From NCBI GenBank assembly GCA_946902875.1, contig OX336339.1, positions 25,761,349 through 25,825,348 on the forward strand: 64,000 bases of DNA, in the 5' to 3' direction. Below are positions 41,880-52,085 of this stretch, one piece after another. Made by a program: the position numbers and the translations under genes. Origin of the DNA: Nematopogon swammerdamellus. Its lineage: Eukaryota; Arthropoda; Insecta; Lepidoptera; Adelidae. The notes beneath the pieces are model-generated. The model searched no databases. It saw nothing but the letters and a program-made list of their open reading frames with translations, and was not told the origin of the DNA. Every line of letters starts with the position of its first letter. The stretch's first letter is position 1.

Positions 41880-42227
41880 TTTTAGGGTTCCGTATCCTTC
41901 GTACGGGATCCTATTACTAAGCCTACGCCGTCTGTCTATCTGTTTGTCCGTCTGTCTGTCCGAGGGCTGTATCTCTTGAACCGTAATAGGTAGCCCGTTG
42001 AATTTTTCACAGAATATGTTATATGGGGACCATATAAGAAACTAAAAAGTGTATGCGCGCCATCTACCGAAAAGAGTATGAAGCATTTTAACTAATCATG
42101 AATTTTAATTAATATGAAGCATTTCATAAAATACGCCATAGATGGCGTGGGTGAAGCTGACCATGACATGGCGATACGTCGATACCCTCGGTGCGCGAGT
42201 TCGACTCGCACTTGGCCGGTTTTTTTA
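41880..42227 (-). mobile_element. family C element
   Basis: TTTAGGGTTCCGTATCCTTC, GGCTGTATCTCTTGAACCG, CATCTACCGAAAAGAGTATG, GTTCGACTCGCACTTGGCCG, T run. The middle is shortened after CACAGAATATG. Confidence 0.8.
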
Positions 42228-42440
42228 ATGTAATCCGGTAGCACATGCTCCGACAAGCCAATATCACCTCCGAGAAGGTAGGTGCCATACCGGTTCCGAA
42301 GGGCGAAGCAGCAGGCGTAGGTATGCACGTACATTTTTCCGTCAGAAAAAACTCACAGATCCACGCCGATCGGGTTCGAACCTAGGACCTCTCGCAAGAG
42401 AAACCGACGTGCAGACCACTCGGCCACGCGCCGCTTTAAA
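42228..42440 (-). mobile_element. SINE-A, internally deleted, with tRNA-like head
   Basis: GTAATCCGGTAGCACATGC and CACCTCCGAGAAGG (3' end), joined to a head with GGGTTCGAACCTAGG (B box, inverted) and CCACTCGGCCACGCG (A box, inverted). It abuts the T run that ends the family C copy. Confidence 0.75.
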
Positions 42441-42754
42441 GTTATTTAATAATATGTCAATTATTCCATTAAACCTTTAATTTATTTGCGGCGGACTTCA
42501 TCATTAAAGGTTTATGTAATTAATTTTGGACTAATAAATGTCTAATAAATACCTACCTACTTGTTAATTTCGTTGCGAAATAGATAATAGCACAAACAGT
42601 TTATGAGAGTTTGCGTAAATAGTTTATGTCGAGGAGAACCTAATAAATTAAATTATATTGTGTGTGTCACCATAAAATAATCTGTAAATCCAATCATAAA
42701 TGTAAATATTCAACTAAAATAGAAGTCATTATAATATATCTATATAGCCGTTTC
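42441..42754. other. unassigned AT-rich tract
   Basis: No repeat or gene recognised. Confidence 0.4.
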
Positions 42755-43172
42755 AACCGACCTTTCATTCGTGCGGTGCAACCAACAACCCAGGCGGGTT
42801 AAACCCTACCACCTAGAAAGGTAAGAAGGGAAGGGACCTACAGTTTTAAGTTACGTGGAATCTGAACCACGTTTAGAATCCAAAGGTCGAGTGGTCACCC
42901 ATCCAAGTACTGTACCCTAATCACGAGATTTAACCTACTATGTACCTACTACGCTACGCCGTGTTCTCCGCATCATTTTGTGTGGGGAAACGAAGTTCGC
43001 AAATTTATCACTAAAGGCGCTGCTCCGTTTCTCCATAGAAAAATATGCGGAGAACACGGCGTAGCGTAGCGTAGTAGGTTAAATCTCGTGATTAGGGTAC
43101 TGAACGCGCCCAGGTGTGCTTATGATCACGACCGACCGTCGACCGACCGCACCACTGAGCTACCGAGGCTGA
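42755..43172 (-). mobile_element. SINE-B copy split by a foldback element
   Basis: Body (AGCCGTTTCAACCGACC, CCTACCACCTAGAAAGG, GTGGAATCTGAACCACG) and head (CGACCGACCGTCGACCGACC, CACTGAGCTACCGAGGCTG) lie either side of 42913-43099. Confidence 0.8.
42913..43099. repeat. foldback element with about 58-bp arms and CTG duplication
   Basis: Left arm TACCCTAATCACGAGATT...CCGTGTTCTCCGCAT pairs with ATGCGGAGAACACGG...AATCTCGTGATTAGGGTA. The left arm has an 11-base insertion (TGTACCTACTA). CTG flanks both sides (42910-42912, 43100-43102), while other SINE-B copies have one CTG there. Confidence 0.85.
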
Positions 43173-43514
43173 CAAGAATATAAATAGTCTATTCGAATTC
43201 AATATTTAAATTCTAAACCGCAGCCAATAACCGCACCATACTAAGTATTCAAAACAATAAAATATCTGCAACGGAGATGTTCCATTTTCCTCTTTCCAGG
43301 CCATTTGCAAATGAGTTTCCACCGCGGCGGTATGATGCAAACCTTAGACTATAAATGACGTAGCATAGAGCGCTCCTATGGGAGTATGAACAGTAAGCAC
43401 GTGTATGAAATTCGGGTGCGCACCCGAACACACAACATTAAAGCCCCGGGTGATCTGTCAAATGACAGAGGCATACGGTGTTAGTCAATTAAAGACTTGT
43501 ATTCACTAGGTGGA
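43173..43514. other. unassigned tract
   Basis: No repeat or gene recognised. Confidence 0.4.
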
Positions 43515-43835
43515 AAAAAAACCGGCCAAGTGCGAGTCGAACTCGCGCACCGTCGAACCCGCGCATCTTATCGCCATGTCATGGTTAGCGCCGCTCACGC
43601 CATATATGGCGTGTTATGAAATGCTTCATATTAGTTAAATGTCATGATTAGTTAAAATGCTTGACACTCTATTCGGTAGATGGCGCGCGCGCATACACTT
43701 TTTTGGTTTCATCTATGGGAACCCCGTAATTTTTTTACTTTTTCTTATTTCTATTATTTGTTGTTATATCGGCCATAATAACACATATTCTGTGAAAATT
43801 TCAAACGGCTACCTATTACGGTTCAAGAGATGCAG
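43515..43835 (+). mobile_element. family C, right end lost
   Basis: AAACCGGCCAAGTGCGAG to GGTTCAAGAGATGCAG, then unrelated DNA. Includes a short duplication of CTCGCGCACCG / CCCGCGCATC near the start. Confidence 0.8.
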
Positions 43836-43921
43836 TGCAATTCCCAACACCAGCGCGGTGCCAGCGCTGCGGTACAATCGAGTCGATCGATCGTCAAATT
43901 CTATTCCAGTGGTATGTTGGT

Positions 43922-44334
43922 AAGAACCGGCCAAGTGTGAGTCGAGCTCGCACACCGAGGGTCCCGTATCGCCATGTCATGGTCAGCGCCACTCACGCCA
44001 TCTATGGCGTGTTTATGAAATGCTTCGTATTAGTTAAAATTTATGATTAGGTAGTTAAAATGCTTCATACTCTATTCGGTAGATGGCGCGCATACACTTT
44101 TTAGTTTCTTCTATTCTATTAAAATTCACGGGGGTTCCCCCCGTGAATTTTTTACTTTTTCTTATTTTTATTATTTGTTGTTATATCGGCCATAATAACA
44201 CATATTCTGTGAAAATTTCAACGGGCTTTCTATTACGGTTCAAGATATACAGCCCTCGGACAGACGAACGGACAGACTGACAGACAGACGGCGTAGACTT
44301 AGTAATAGTCCCGTACCTGATACGGAACCCTAAT
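43922..44334 (+). mobile_element. family C element, full length
   Basis: AACCGGCCAAGTGTGAGTCG to GATACGGAACCCTAATAAAA. The AATTCACGGGGG / CCCCCGTGAATT pair at 44121-44150 forms a small extra palindrome not seen in sister copies. Confidence 0.8.
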
Positions 44335-44335
44335 A

Positions 44336-44779
44336 AAATAATGGACAAAATGTGTTTTGTATCTTTTCGAAATACATTTTCACTTTTTATCAGTGCTTGT
44401 ACGTTTCACGGTATGTACAGGGCAGCAGACGCGCGCGCTCCACGCCTACATTATTACTCTAAGATTGAGATGAGGCCTGTTCTTCCGCGTCACCGCACGC
44501 AATCGCTCACATTATCCTGATTGTGGACGTTATGTCCCTGGTGGCGGCGGCGGTTCAATCGCTCGATTTTTCGGGAGGCAATGAATTGTCGTTCTTGAAT
44601 TGGCTTGGGGGTTGAGAATTTTTCGTTCCCTGTATAAATGTATATACATAAATATGCCTACATATTCACGAGAGTTTTATTAAGATGAAGGCGGCTTCGC
44701 TTCGCGTGAGATTTTGCTCACAGCTCAGGCCGCCGTTGATGTAGCGTTATGATTATAGCCTCTAAAACTATCTTGAGAA

Positions 44780-44783
<4 letters not shown>
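44336..44783. other. unassigned tract
   Basis: 44410-44550 is CG-rich in parts (GCAGACGCGCGCGCTCC, GGTGGCGGCGGCGG). No gene recognised. Confidence 0.4.

Positions 44784-44849
<66 letters not shown>
44784..44849 (+). repeat. (TC)33 microsatellite
   Basis: Uninterrupted TC repeats over about 66 bases. A second CT-rich run lies at 44955-44985. Confidence 0.95.
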
Positions 44850-44851
<2 letters not shown>

Positions 44852-45059
44852 GCTGAGTTGAGCCCAATTTGTCGCCAATGTTGCTTAATTATTGTATTGT
44901 ATTTTTAAAGTGTAATCCGAAATGGCGACAAATAAACGTTTCATTTCATTTCATTTCTCTCTCTCTCTCTCTCCCTCTCCCTCTCCGTCTTCTTTCTCAG
45001 AGGATTATTTTTAAGTACCGGTTAAATAAGTACTACAGTTAAATAATATCTATGCAATA

Positions 45060-45450
45060 ATAGCTATTCTACAGGAACCATATATTTTTCCGGGATAAAG
45101 AGCCTATAATGTTAATTCAGTGCTTGATCCACCTATCTACCAAATTGCATCCAAATCTGTTTCAGCTAGGAGTAACCGTGTCCTACACTGGCGGCCGTGG
45201 ACAGGAAAACGGAGTGTGGGAAGACCACCCGCCAGGTGGGACGACGACATCAAGTACGCCGGCGGAAATCAGTGGTTCCGTATCGCTGAAGGCCGGGAGG
45301 ACTGGAGGAAAATTGAAGAGGCGTATGTCCAGCAGTGGACGCTTACACGCTGACTGACTGACTGACTGTTTCAGCTGTTTAGGCGTGAAAGTGGAACAAA
45401 CAAACAAACATCCATACTTTCGCGTTTATAATATTAGTGAAATTATGAGT
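45060..45450. mobile_element. interspersed repeat ending TTTATAATATTAGT, split by an RTE tail
   Basis: AATTGCATCCAAATCTGTTTCAGCT then, after the insertion, GTTTAGGCGTGAAAGTGG, AACAAACAAACAAACATCC and CTTTCGCGTTTATAATATTA. The same ending is common in lepidopteran repeats. The left boundary is uncertain. Confidence 0.55.
45168..45365 (+). pseudogene. RTE-type retrotransposon C-terminal tail
   Basis: 198 bases flanked by the exact 11-base duplication CTGTTTCAGCT (45157-45167 and 45366-45376). It encodes, intact to its stop, RVLHWRPWTGKRSVGRPPAR, WDDDIKYAGGNQW and WRKIEEAYVQQWT. This GRPP.RW.DDI ... W...EAYVQQWT ending is characteristic of RTE-clade LINE proteins (often annotated as craniofacial development protein 2-like). 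The stop is followed at once by (TGAC)n, so almost no 3'UTR exists, also an RTE trait. Extremely 5' truncated; dead on arrival. Confidence 0.85.
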
Positions 45451-45887
45451 TACGGTGCGGGACTAAAAAATCAATAAATAGTCGACGAGCTCACTATTGC
45501 ATAACGTCTATTTTTCTTGGACCGCATTTTTGCATCTCTCCATGGCGGCGACTTTGGAAAGTAAAGTCGGCAACAAAGTCAACACGACCAACTATAAGCC
45601 CCATTTAGGATCGTAAATCCTTAGAGCAAACGTCGCTCGTGCACTCAAAATAAAAATCGTTAGAGAAAATTCGATAAATGTGTCTCCCCTGGTCGCCGCC
45701 GCCGCAGGATTAGCAACACTACGATACGGGGCGACCCTCTCGGCAAAAACAACAGAATCCCGCCCCTGTCGGTACGGGAGCCCGCGTCTGCCGCTGCGCC
45801 TGTGGTGCTAACCATAGACAATGTGCGTATAGACACGAGAAGTGCCCTGATATTACTGGTTTGCTTAAGAAATCCTCGCAAAAAAAG
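45451..45887. other. unassigned tract
   Basis: 45670-45800 is GC-balanced with CGCCGCCGCCGCAGG. No gene recognised. Confidence 0.4.
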
Positions 45888-46305
45888 TTAAATTACAAAT
45901 TTCAAAAACTTAATTTACTCACTTAAGGATTCGGGGACCGCTATGTAAATTCCGGCGCTGCTCTGAGTTTTTACATTTTATTTACTTACCGGTCCCCCGA
46001 CTCCTTTAAGTAAGTAAACTGAATTTATTTTTGACTTTTTAATGGTCGAGACTTTTTTTTAAGTTGTAATTTAACTTTTATTTCAAGCTTTAAAAAAAAC
46101 TGCATGCAAATCGGTCCACGATTTAAGATTTGATTACAAACCTAGCTAACAACCATCCCGATTAAACCAGCTTTCCAATAAAAATAAAAACCGCATCAAA
46201 ATTGGTCCATCCGTTTGGGACCTAAGATGCCATAGACAGACACACCCATACACACACACGTTAAACTTATAACACCCCTCTTTTTTCGTCGGGGGTTAAA
46301 AACTA
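45888..46305 (+). mobile_element. family E element, long copy
   Basis: Palindromic core (GGATTCGGGGACCGC ... GCGGTCC-like GGTCCCCCGACTCC) at 45888-46075, then CAAATCGGTCCACGATT, ACCATCCCGATTAAACCAGC, GGTCCATCCGTTTGGG, CACACACACGTTAAACTTAT, TTTTCGTCGGGGGTTAAAAA. Confidence 0.75.
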
Positions 46306-46428
46306 ACATGAAGTGTTTGTTTGTGTTTGTTTAATGCCAACAACGCAATTAATTAAATCTGCAATTTATTAAAACAGATTTCTAAATATTTCTCCATCAA
46401 AATCACCTTTACTCATGGACCAGCACCT

Positions 46429-46692
46429 CTACCCTGTATCCCAGCCCGGTGGTATTCCCTCATAAATTTGCCACAATGATTCACGGTCCACGCGGAGGCT
46501 GGGCATGGTGAAAGCAACTTTTTGCTCCCCTGATTCATTAATAGCTTTGACTCTTGGCGGTACGCTCGCGATAAATGGCGATAGGGCGACTGTTAGTTCA
46601 TAAAGTTGCCGGGCGACATTCTGTTTCGACATTGACCCAACTGCTGAGCTCTGCTGCTGAATTTCTAATAATTTTATTACATAATTCTTCAC
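46429..46692 (-). other. short unassigned ORF with coding-like composition
   Basis: On the minus strand a frame ends at a TAG near 46429. From an internal ATG (46632) it would give a 67-residue product beginning MSKQNVARQLYELTVALSPF and ending EGIPPGWDTG. Upstream, GTAAGT follows TG (donor-like) just before the frame; downstream an AATAAA lies roughly 60-70 bases past the stop. No transposon repeat covers it. I recognise no family. Could be an exon of a host gene or a fragment of an old insertion. Confidence 0.3.
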
Positions 46693-46756
46693 TTACCACT
46701 CTTGTGAACATTTCTTATTAATTTTACTGTAAACTTCAATAAAACTATTATAATAA

Positions 46757-46945
46757 ACTAGCTTTATTGCCTGCGGCTTTGCTATAGTATTTCAAACGAA
46801 GAAAGTAAGTAAGGACGCTACCGTACCTTTATTTCGGCGCGCGGAACAATTCGGTTTGTATGAGAGCTACATCTTAGCGTAACCGGAACTGAATTTTATT
46901 TACCCTATCCTGTGTCACGTATAGTTAAATGTGCTTGTACTAAGC
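46757..46945 (-). mobile_element. H1 Helitron 3' part
   Basis: CTAGCTTTATTGCCTGCGGC, AGGACGCTACCGTACC, GGCGCGCGGAACAATTCGG, CATCTTAGCGTAACCGG, GTGTCACGTATAG. The 5' third is replaced by unrelated DNA. Confidence 0.75.
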
Positions 46946-46949
46946 GTTA

Positions 46950-47405
46950 TTCTGGAGGATCAACCGCGCCAGTAGTTGTTGGATACCACTTGAAATAAAT
47001 ACACAATGATCAAAGGCAAAGATTTCATTTGTGATTCCAGAACCAAATTATATAAAATTATATCTTATTTAGCTCACTAAATAATAACTTTAAGTCCAAT
47101 TTTGCTTCGTATCATCCATTCCCTCCATTACCCCCTGATCATCATTTATCACCCACGAATCATCACCCCCGAATCATCACCTCCGAATCATCGCCCCTAG
47201 ACCATCATCCTTGGATCATCACCGTCGGATCATCACTCATCGCCCCCGGCACGACCGAAGGGAGGCACTGATGTGGCACAAAGTTCACCCGGTGTTATGG
47301 GCTGACATCACGGTTGTTGTAGGTGATGTAGCCAACCGTGTCAGTTTCCATAAAAAAAAAATAATAATCATAACCCAAGAATCATCACCCCCGTATCATT
47401 GGCAC
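46950..47405 (+). repeat. minisatellite of ATCATCACCCCCGA units, split by SINE-B
   Basis: About 14-16-base units (GAATCATCACCCCC, GAATCATCACCTCC, GGATCATCACC) from about 47105 to 47243, resuming as GAATCATCACCCCCG at 47371-47386 after the SINE. 46950-47100 is unassigned. Confidence 0.7.
47247..47360 (+). mobile_element. SINE-B 3' fragment
   Basis: CGGCACGACCGAAGGGAGGC, GTTCACCCGGTGTTATGGGC, GATGTAGCCAACCGTGTC and an A run. 5' truncated inside the body. Confidence 0.8.
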
Positions 47406-48004
47406 TCGAGCTAATGACAACGTCATCGCCGATCGCACTCAAACAGTTTGTTTACAACGTTCTGTCCGACAGCACTCGACGCTTGAATCGGGAGATTTCC
47501 ATGTCTTAGAGCCGGTTGGATACGCAGGCGTTGCGAATGGGAGGACGAGGATCTGTAGACTCACCGGATTGGGCAAATGCTGCTTGGTTTATTTGGTGAA
47601 AGGCTCATGCCTATAAGTATATAAATAAATAAATAAATAATATTATCCATTAAAGTATTTTTAATAAATTCGTGTAAAACTGGAAGCCCCTTCCCTGCCT
47701 TACTAGTTGGTAGGGTTAATTCCACCCGGATGTATACCTCTTCACTAGATAGATGCAAAACTCAAAATGAAGAGAAAGAGTTTATATACTGTAAGGTTGT
47801 CATCTGCCTATGTTCCAGATCTTGTTACAAAATCTTACTTTGGAACGAACGATTTCGTTTTCTTAGAATTCCCTGATAAATTAAACGCCTTTTCAATATG
47901 AAACGTAAATCCTTTTTAATCTGGTCTTTTAAGATTAACATAGATAAACAGCAAGTATAACCTAATATCTCCAAACGGGCGAAGTTAACAAGAAGAAGAG
48001 TGAG
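47406..48004. other. unassigned tract
   Basis: (AAAT)n run at about 47620-47640. 47470-47570 recalls LINE family L words (GGATACGCAGGCGTTGCGAATGG). No gene recognised. Confidence 0.4.
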
Positions 48005-48245
48005 AGGAGAACGAGATGACCCACTGGAGGTCCACCAGGCTAGAGGTATAGCGAGAGGACCCACTGGAGGCCCACCAGGCTGAGGGATAGCGAGAGGACC
48101 CACTGGAGCCCCACCAGGCTAGAGGGATAGCGAGAGGACCCACTGGAGGCCTACCACGCTGAGGGATAGCAAGAGGACCCACTGGAGGCCCACCAGGCTA
48201 TAGCGAGAGGACCCACTGGAGGCCCACCAGGCTAGGGAGATGAGT
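48005..48245 (+). repeat. minisatellite of about 40-base units, six copies
   Basis: GACCCACTGGAGG starts at 48018, 48058, 48097, 48137, 48176 and 48210. Unit spacing is 40, 39, 40, 39 and 34. Each unit also has CCACCAGGCT and GGGATAGCGAGAG. Minus-strand frames through it read as Gly/Pro repeats only because of the repeat. Confidence 0.9.
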
Positions 48246-48529
48246 ACGACCCGAGAAGCGGAGCCGGACTGACTCAACTATGGAATGCTTGTCCCTTTTA
48301 TATTATTCTGAGCCGGCTGCTGTTTGGCTGGCTCTTCCCGCCTTGCCGCGCGACGTTCGATGTTGCGCGGTGTTTGTTCTCATTTCAAACTTGTGACGCG
48401 ACAGGTGCTTTTGGCGAGAGACACAAAGGGCGAGTTTAATGACTCGGCATGATTAGGAATGATTAGGTATTATTTACGAAATAATCTTTCGGATATGGTG
48501 CCTACTTCCGGCATGGCTACATGTTCCAA

Positions 48530-48870
48530 CCTCGTGCTCCGTCCATACTCCTCACATCCATCGCTTGTTTCGCTCCGCGGTCGACCGCCTCCATTACGTA
48601 CGCAAAATTCGCTCTGCGCACTCGTCGCTTTGTGCGCGCTCGTCGAGTGCAAATAGCCTCGCGCTGTAATTTAAAATTGTTTTGCCCGGCGCCGCTGAAG
48701 CGGCTGAAAGGAATCGCATCTGTATGAAGAGTCGCAGAGATTGGCTCTCGCCTCGGGCGCTGCTAATGCCACCCCCGCCGCGCCGGGTCGGCTCTGTCGC
48801 CGAGTACCGACCGACTGCGGATTGCGACGCTGTACCACACACGACCATAAAGGGAGGTGTAATTAAGAAG
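48530..48870. promoter_or_regulatory. CpG-rich island
   Basis: GGTCGACCGCCTCC, TTTGTGCGCGCTCGTCG, CCCGGCGCCGCTGAAGCGGC, CGCCGCGCCGGGTCGGC. Open frames occur on both strands because stops are rare. It could be a promoter or first exon; nothing identifies a gene. Confidence 0.3.
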
Positions 48871-48929
48871 TAGTGCTTTAAAGTTTGTTGAAACAGGAAT
48901 TCCAGTGATTAATCAAATACTGTAAAAGT

Positions 48930-49775
48930 TAAATTACAAATTTAAAAACCCCCCGACCCCTAAAAATTCAAAAATAATTTCCGTTTACTTACTTAGAGTA
49001 AATTCCCGCGCAGCTCGTTGAGTTTTTATATTTTTTTACTTACTTAGCGGACCGCTAAGTAAGTCCCCAACTCTTTTAAGTAAATAAAAGGTAATTATTT
49101 TTTAAAATTTTAATGGTCGGAGATTTGTTAAATTTCTAATTTAACTTTATTTCAAGCTTTTAAAAAACGCATCCAAATCGGTCCATCAGTGAGACATATT
49201 TTATTTATTGCTTCATAATTACTTGATTACTAACATAGCTAAAATCGCATCCATTTCGGTCATCCGTTTGGGAGCTACGATGCCACAGTCAGACACACAG
49301 ACACACATACACACAGACAGACGGAGGCGTCAAACTTATAACACCCCTCCTTTAATTCTGAATGGACAAGTATGTATGTATGTATATATTTAGGTATTAT
49401 GTATTATATAATCTTTAATACATATGTATTTAATTTATAGTTTTATGTATTTAATTTAATTTATAATTTGCGATTTCTACGTTTAAACTGGTATGTACTT
49501 ATATTATGTAGTGCAAGTATATCATAGTTTATCATAGTTATTTTCCATATATTATATTTTACATTCCCACACTCAAGTCTTTTGCTACTACCTACTTATA
49601 TCTCACAACATACGACTCTCAAACATCCAAAGGTTGACTGGGAGAAATCCCTGTAAGGGATAAGTCCACCTTTGCCCCTCATGTAAATTACTTATCGTTT
49701 GTTACTGTTAAATGTTTTGGTTTTGGAGCAATAAAGTATTTCTATCTATCTAACCTTTTACGTCGGCGGTTAAAA
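48930..49775 (+). mobile_element. family E element split by a LINE 3' end
   Basis: Palindromic core at about 48930-49146, tail CGCATCCAAATCGGTCC, GGGAGCTACGATGCCAC, ACTTATAACACCCCTCC, then the LINE piece 49345-49752, then TTACGTCGGCGGTTAAAA completing the family E end. Confidence 0.75.
49345..49752 (+). mobile_element. LINE 3'UTR fragment nested in family E
   Basis: AT-rich sequence with GGTTGACTGGGAGAAATCCC, GTAAGGGATAAGTCCACC and GAGCAATAAAGTATTTC plus (CTAT)n. This is a typical CR1/Jockey-type 3'UTR. No coding part. CCTTT on both sides may be a short target duplication. Confidence 0.65.
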
Positions 49776-49807
49776 CCTAAAACCACACAAACCACAGATT
49801 ACTTAAT

Positions 49808-49962
49808 TTAGAATAGAATATGCTTTATTGCTTTCCAATACAAAGATTTTACAAAAGGCGGACTTATTACCTAAGGCAATCTCGGCCAGTCAACCTGACT
49901 TTTATGAAAACTTATTATAAGGGTAGCAAAACAGAGAAGAAGAATGACACAAACTTAATACT
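49808..49962 (-). mobile_element. LINE 3'UTR fragment, opposite orientation
   Basis: On the minus strand: GGTTGACTGGCCGAGATTGC, CTTAGGTAATAAGTCCGCC, GGAAAGCAATAAAGCATATT. Same type as 49345-49752, facing it tail to tail. Confidence 0.6.
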
Positions 49963-50407
49963 AACAAAACAATAAAATTAAGTGAACAAGACTTTAGAAT
50001 TTAGTTACTACGTTCGCACAAACTAAGCTCAACTGCACTTATTCAATCCACACACATCCAGTGACTTTAATACGTTTCAAGTAATAAACATGAGAGGCAT
50101 TACTTACGGCGCGGCGGCGGCGGCGGCGCCAGCTATTGATCCGCTCGCAATAACACCGCGGCGGCATATTTCTCACACATAAAACAATATTAGGATCACT
50201 TTTCCAGCCTCCGCACACTCTTAATCACGGCATAAATCGTTTAGCTTAGCGGCAGATGTCCATAACTCTCGCGTTTGGGCGGAGTCGGAGAAGTGGGAAA
50301 TGGCGTTTCCGAAGACATCTGCTGCTGGGAGTTTGCGAGGGCAAAATTGTACTGAAATTTGGCAAATAGTTGGATATCGTTTTGTAGGATACGATTTGAT
50401 GAACAGT
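49963..50407. other. unassigned tract
   Basis: GGCGCGGCGGCGGCGGCGGC at about 50107-50128 and ACACCGCGGCGG. 50219-50412 is GC-balanced. No gene recognised. Confidence 0.4.
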
Positions 50408-50795
50408 TTCATGCACCTAGAACATCCGTGATGTCAGCCCATAACACCGGGTGAACTAGGTGTCGTGTCAGTGCTTCCCTTCTTTTCATGTCGGCCACAC
50501 TGAACTGGACGGAAAACACATATAGAAAATATTTCTAAAAAACGTTAATTTAATTTTAATAGCGTCTGTAGACTCTATGACTCTACAGACGCAGTATCTC
50601 ATAAAACAAAGTAACTTACACCATGACCATCCCTTAAAGATTTACATTAATGTCGGCTACATTGAACTGGACGGAAAACACGAACTATTTACATAGCCGT
50701 TTCGACCGACGTTTCATTCTGTGCGGTGCTACCGACCCGGGTGGGATAAACCCTACCACCTAATAAGGTAAGAAGGGAAGGGCCCTACAGTTAAC
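50408..50795 (-). mobile_element. two SINE-B pieces flanking an H1 fragment
   Basis: 50408-50522 and 50650-50795 are both inverted SINE-B. They overlap in content (each has CTGAACTGGACGGAAAACAC or TTGAACTGGACGGAAAACAC). 50524-50648 is the 5' third of H1 in minus orientation (GTCTGTAGACTCTATG, CATGACCATCCCTTAAAG), so this is two insertions, not one split copy. Confidence 0.65.
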
Positions 50796-50824
50796 TATAT
50801 AACTATATATAAGGGACCTGCAGA

Positions 50825-50995
50825 TAACTATCAAGCAGCAAGTGGGCACGAAGACCTACCTGCTGCATGTCTCGGTGGAAGGACCGTGTGAAGACGAGAC
50901 GCGGCTAGGCTGTCGCCCTTATGCACGGCATTTTGTCCTTATACCTTAGCCGCCTAATACGACATGCACTGGGAGAGATGCGGAGACAGTGACCA
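50825..50995 (-). mobile_element. family D partial
   Basis: AACTATCAAGCAGCAAGTGG, GAAGACCTACCTGCTGCATG, GTGGAAGGACCGTG, TGTCGCCCTTATGCACGG, ACGACATGCACTGGGAGAG. Both ends are missing. Confidence 0.7.
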
Positions 50996-50999
50996 CTGT

Positions 51000-51367
51000 A
51001 ATTTCAAAATGCATGGAGACTCTCTAAATTGGAAAAAATGAAATGTGTCCCCTAGCAACAAATTCGTCGACTTTAATATACGAGTTCTCCTCTCTTTCCT
51101 TTCTACGGCGCACACATCCATACGTCCGTTTGAGCATTTAGGGCCATTAACACACTGGGCGCATACCGCAGAGAGAATATATCACAAAGTGGAGCGGAGT
51201 TTAGCTTTATCGCCGCCTTCGTGTGGATTAAATCTCGTGGCATTGGAGGCGGATGTTGGTTATATTATGTCCCGCGTGGTCCCGCACGGAGCGGGATGCA
51301 GGGTACATCTGCGTTGATCTTCCAAGATTGTATATTACGAATGAGGAACATTAGCATGTATTTGAGA
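51000..51367 (+). other. unassigned tract
   Basis: GC-balanced open stretch (90 codons from 51045) without recognisable motif. 51230-51300 has CGCGTGGTCCCGCACGGAGC. Confidence 0.35.
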
Positions 51368-51739
51368 CTAGCTTTTGCCCGCGGCTTCGCTTGCGTGAAA
51401 TTCGTATTTAAAAAGAATAAAGTAGTAAGGCCGCTACCGTACCTTTATTTCGCGCGGGTAAATTCGGTTTGTATGAGAGCCACATCTTAGCGTAATAGGA
51501 ACTGAATTTTATTTAGCCTATCCTGTGTCCCGTATAGTAAAATGAGCAAGTTTCATTGAATTCAGATGATCGGTTTAAGAGTTATGGAGGAACATACATA
51601 CACACATACATACAGAAATGATTTCTAAAAGTCGTCAATTTCTTTTAGTATCATACATAGAGTCTACAAACGCAGTATCTCATAAAACCAAGTAACTTAC
51701 TCCATGACCCTTCCCTTACAGATGTATTATTAGTATTGA
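51368..51739 (-). mobile_element. H1 Helitron-like element, full length
   Basis: CTAGCTTTTGCCCGCGGCTTCG at the given-strand left end, TTATTAGTATTGA at the right. Flanking A and T are preserved. 372 bases, no coding capacity. Confidence 0.85.
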
Positions 51740-51764
51740 TTGATGTTATGTATTACTGTGTAGG

Positions 51765-52085
51765 CCCGGTACTTAATAAGAATAGCCCCACTGCATCTCT
51801 TCCCGTGCATGGCGTAAAAGACGACTAAGGGATAAGAACAAGATGCAGTGCATAATAAGGGCGACAGGCTAGCCACCTCTCACCTAGGCACGGTCTTTCC
51901 ACCGAGTCATGCAGCAGGTGGGTCTTCCTGCCTTACTTGCTCCTTGATAGTTATCTCGTCCGAATACTTTGCTAAACGTGGTGGTCGGTGTTGCATTGTA
52001 AATTTACCAGAGTACTTGCAGCACAACACCGAATACTCTGCTTACCCCCTACTGTCGGGATACGGCGTGTGGTGTGTATTTCATT
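51765..52085 (+). mobile_element. family D element, full length
   Basis: TAGGCCCGGTACTTAATAAG, GGCGTAAAAGACGACTAAGG, GGCACGGTCTTTCCACCGAG, GGTGGTCGGTGTTGCATTG, GCAGCACAACACCGAATACTC, CGGGATACGGCGTGTGG. Confidence 0.75.

Noticed and set aside
48005..48245. CRISPR-like or coding Gly/Pro repeat
   Set aside because: Tandem 40-base units without spacers; the Gly/Pro frame is a by-product of the repeat.
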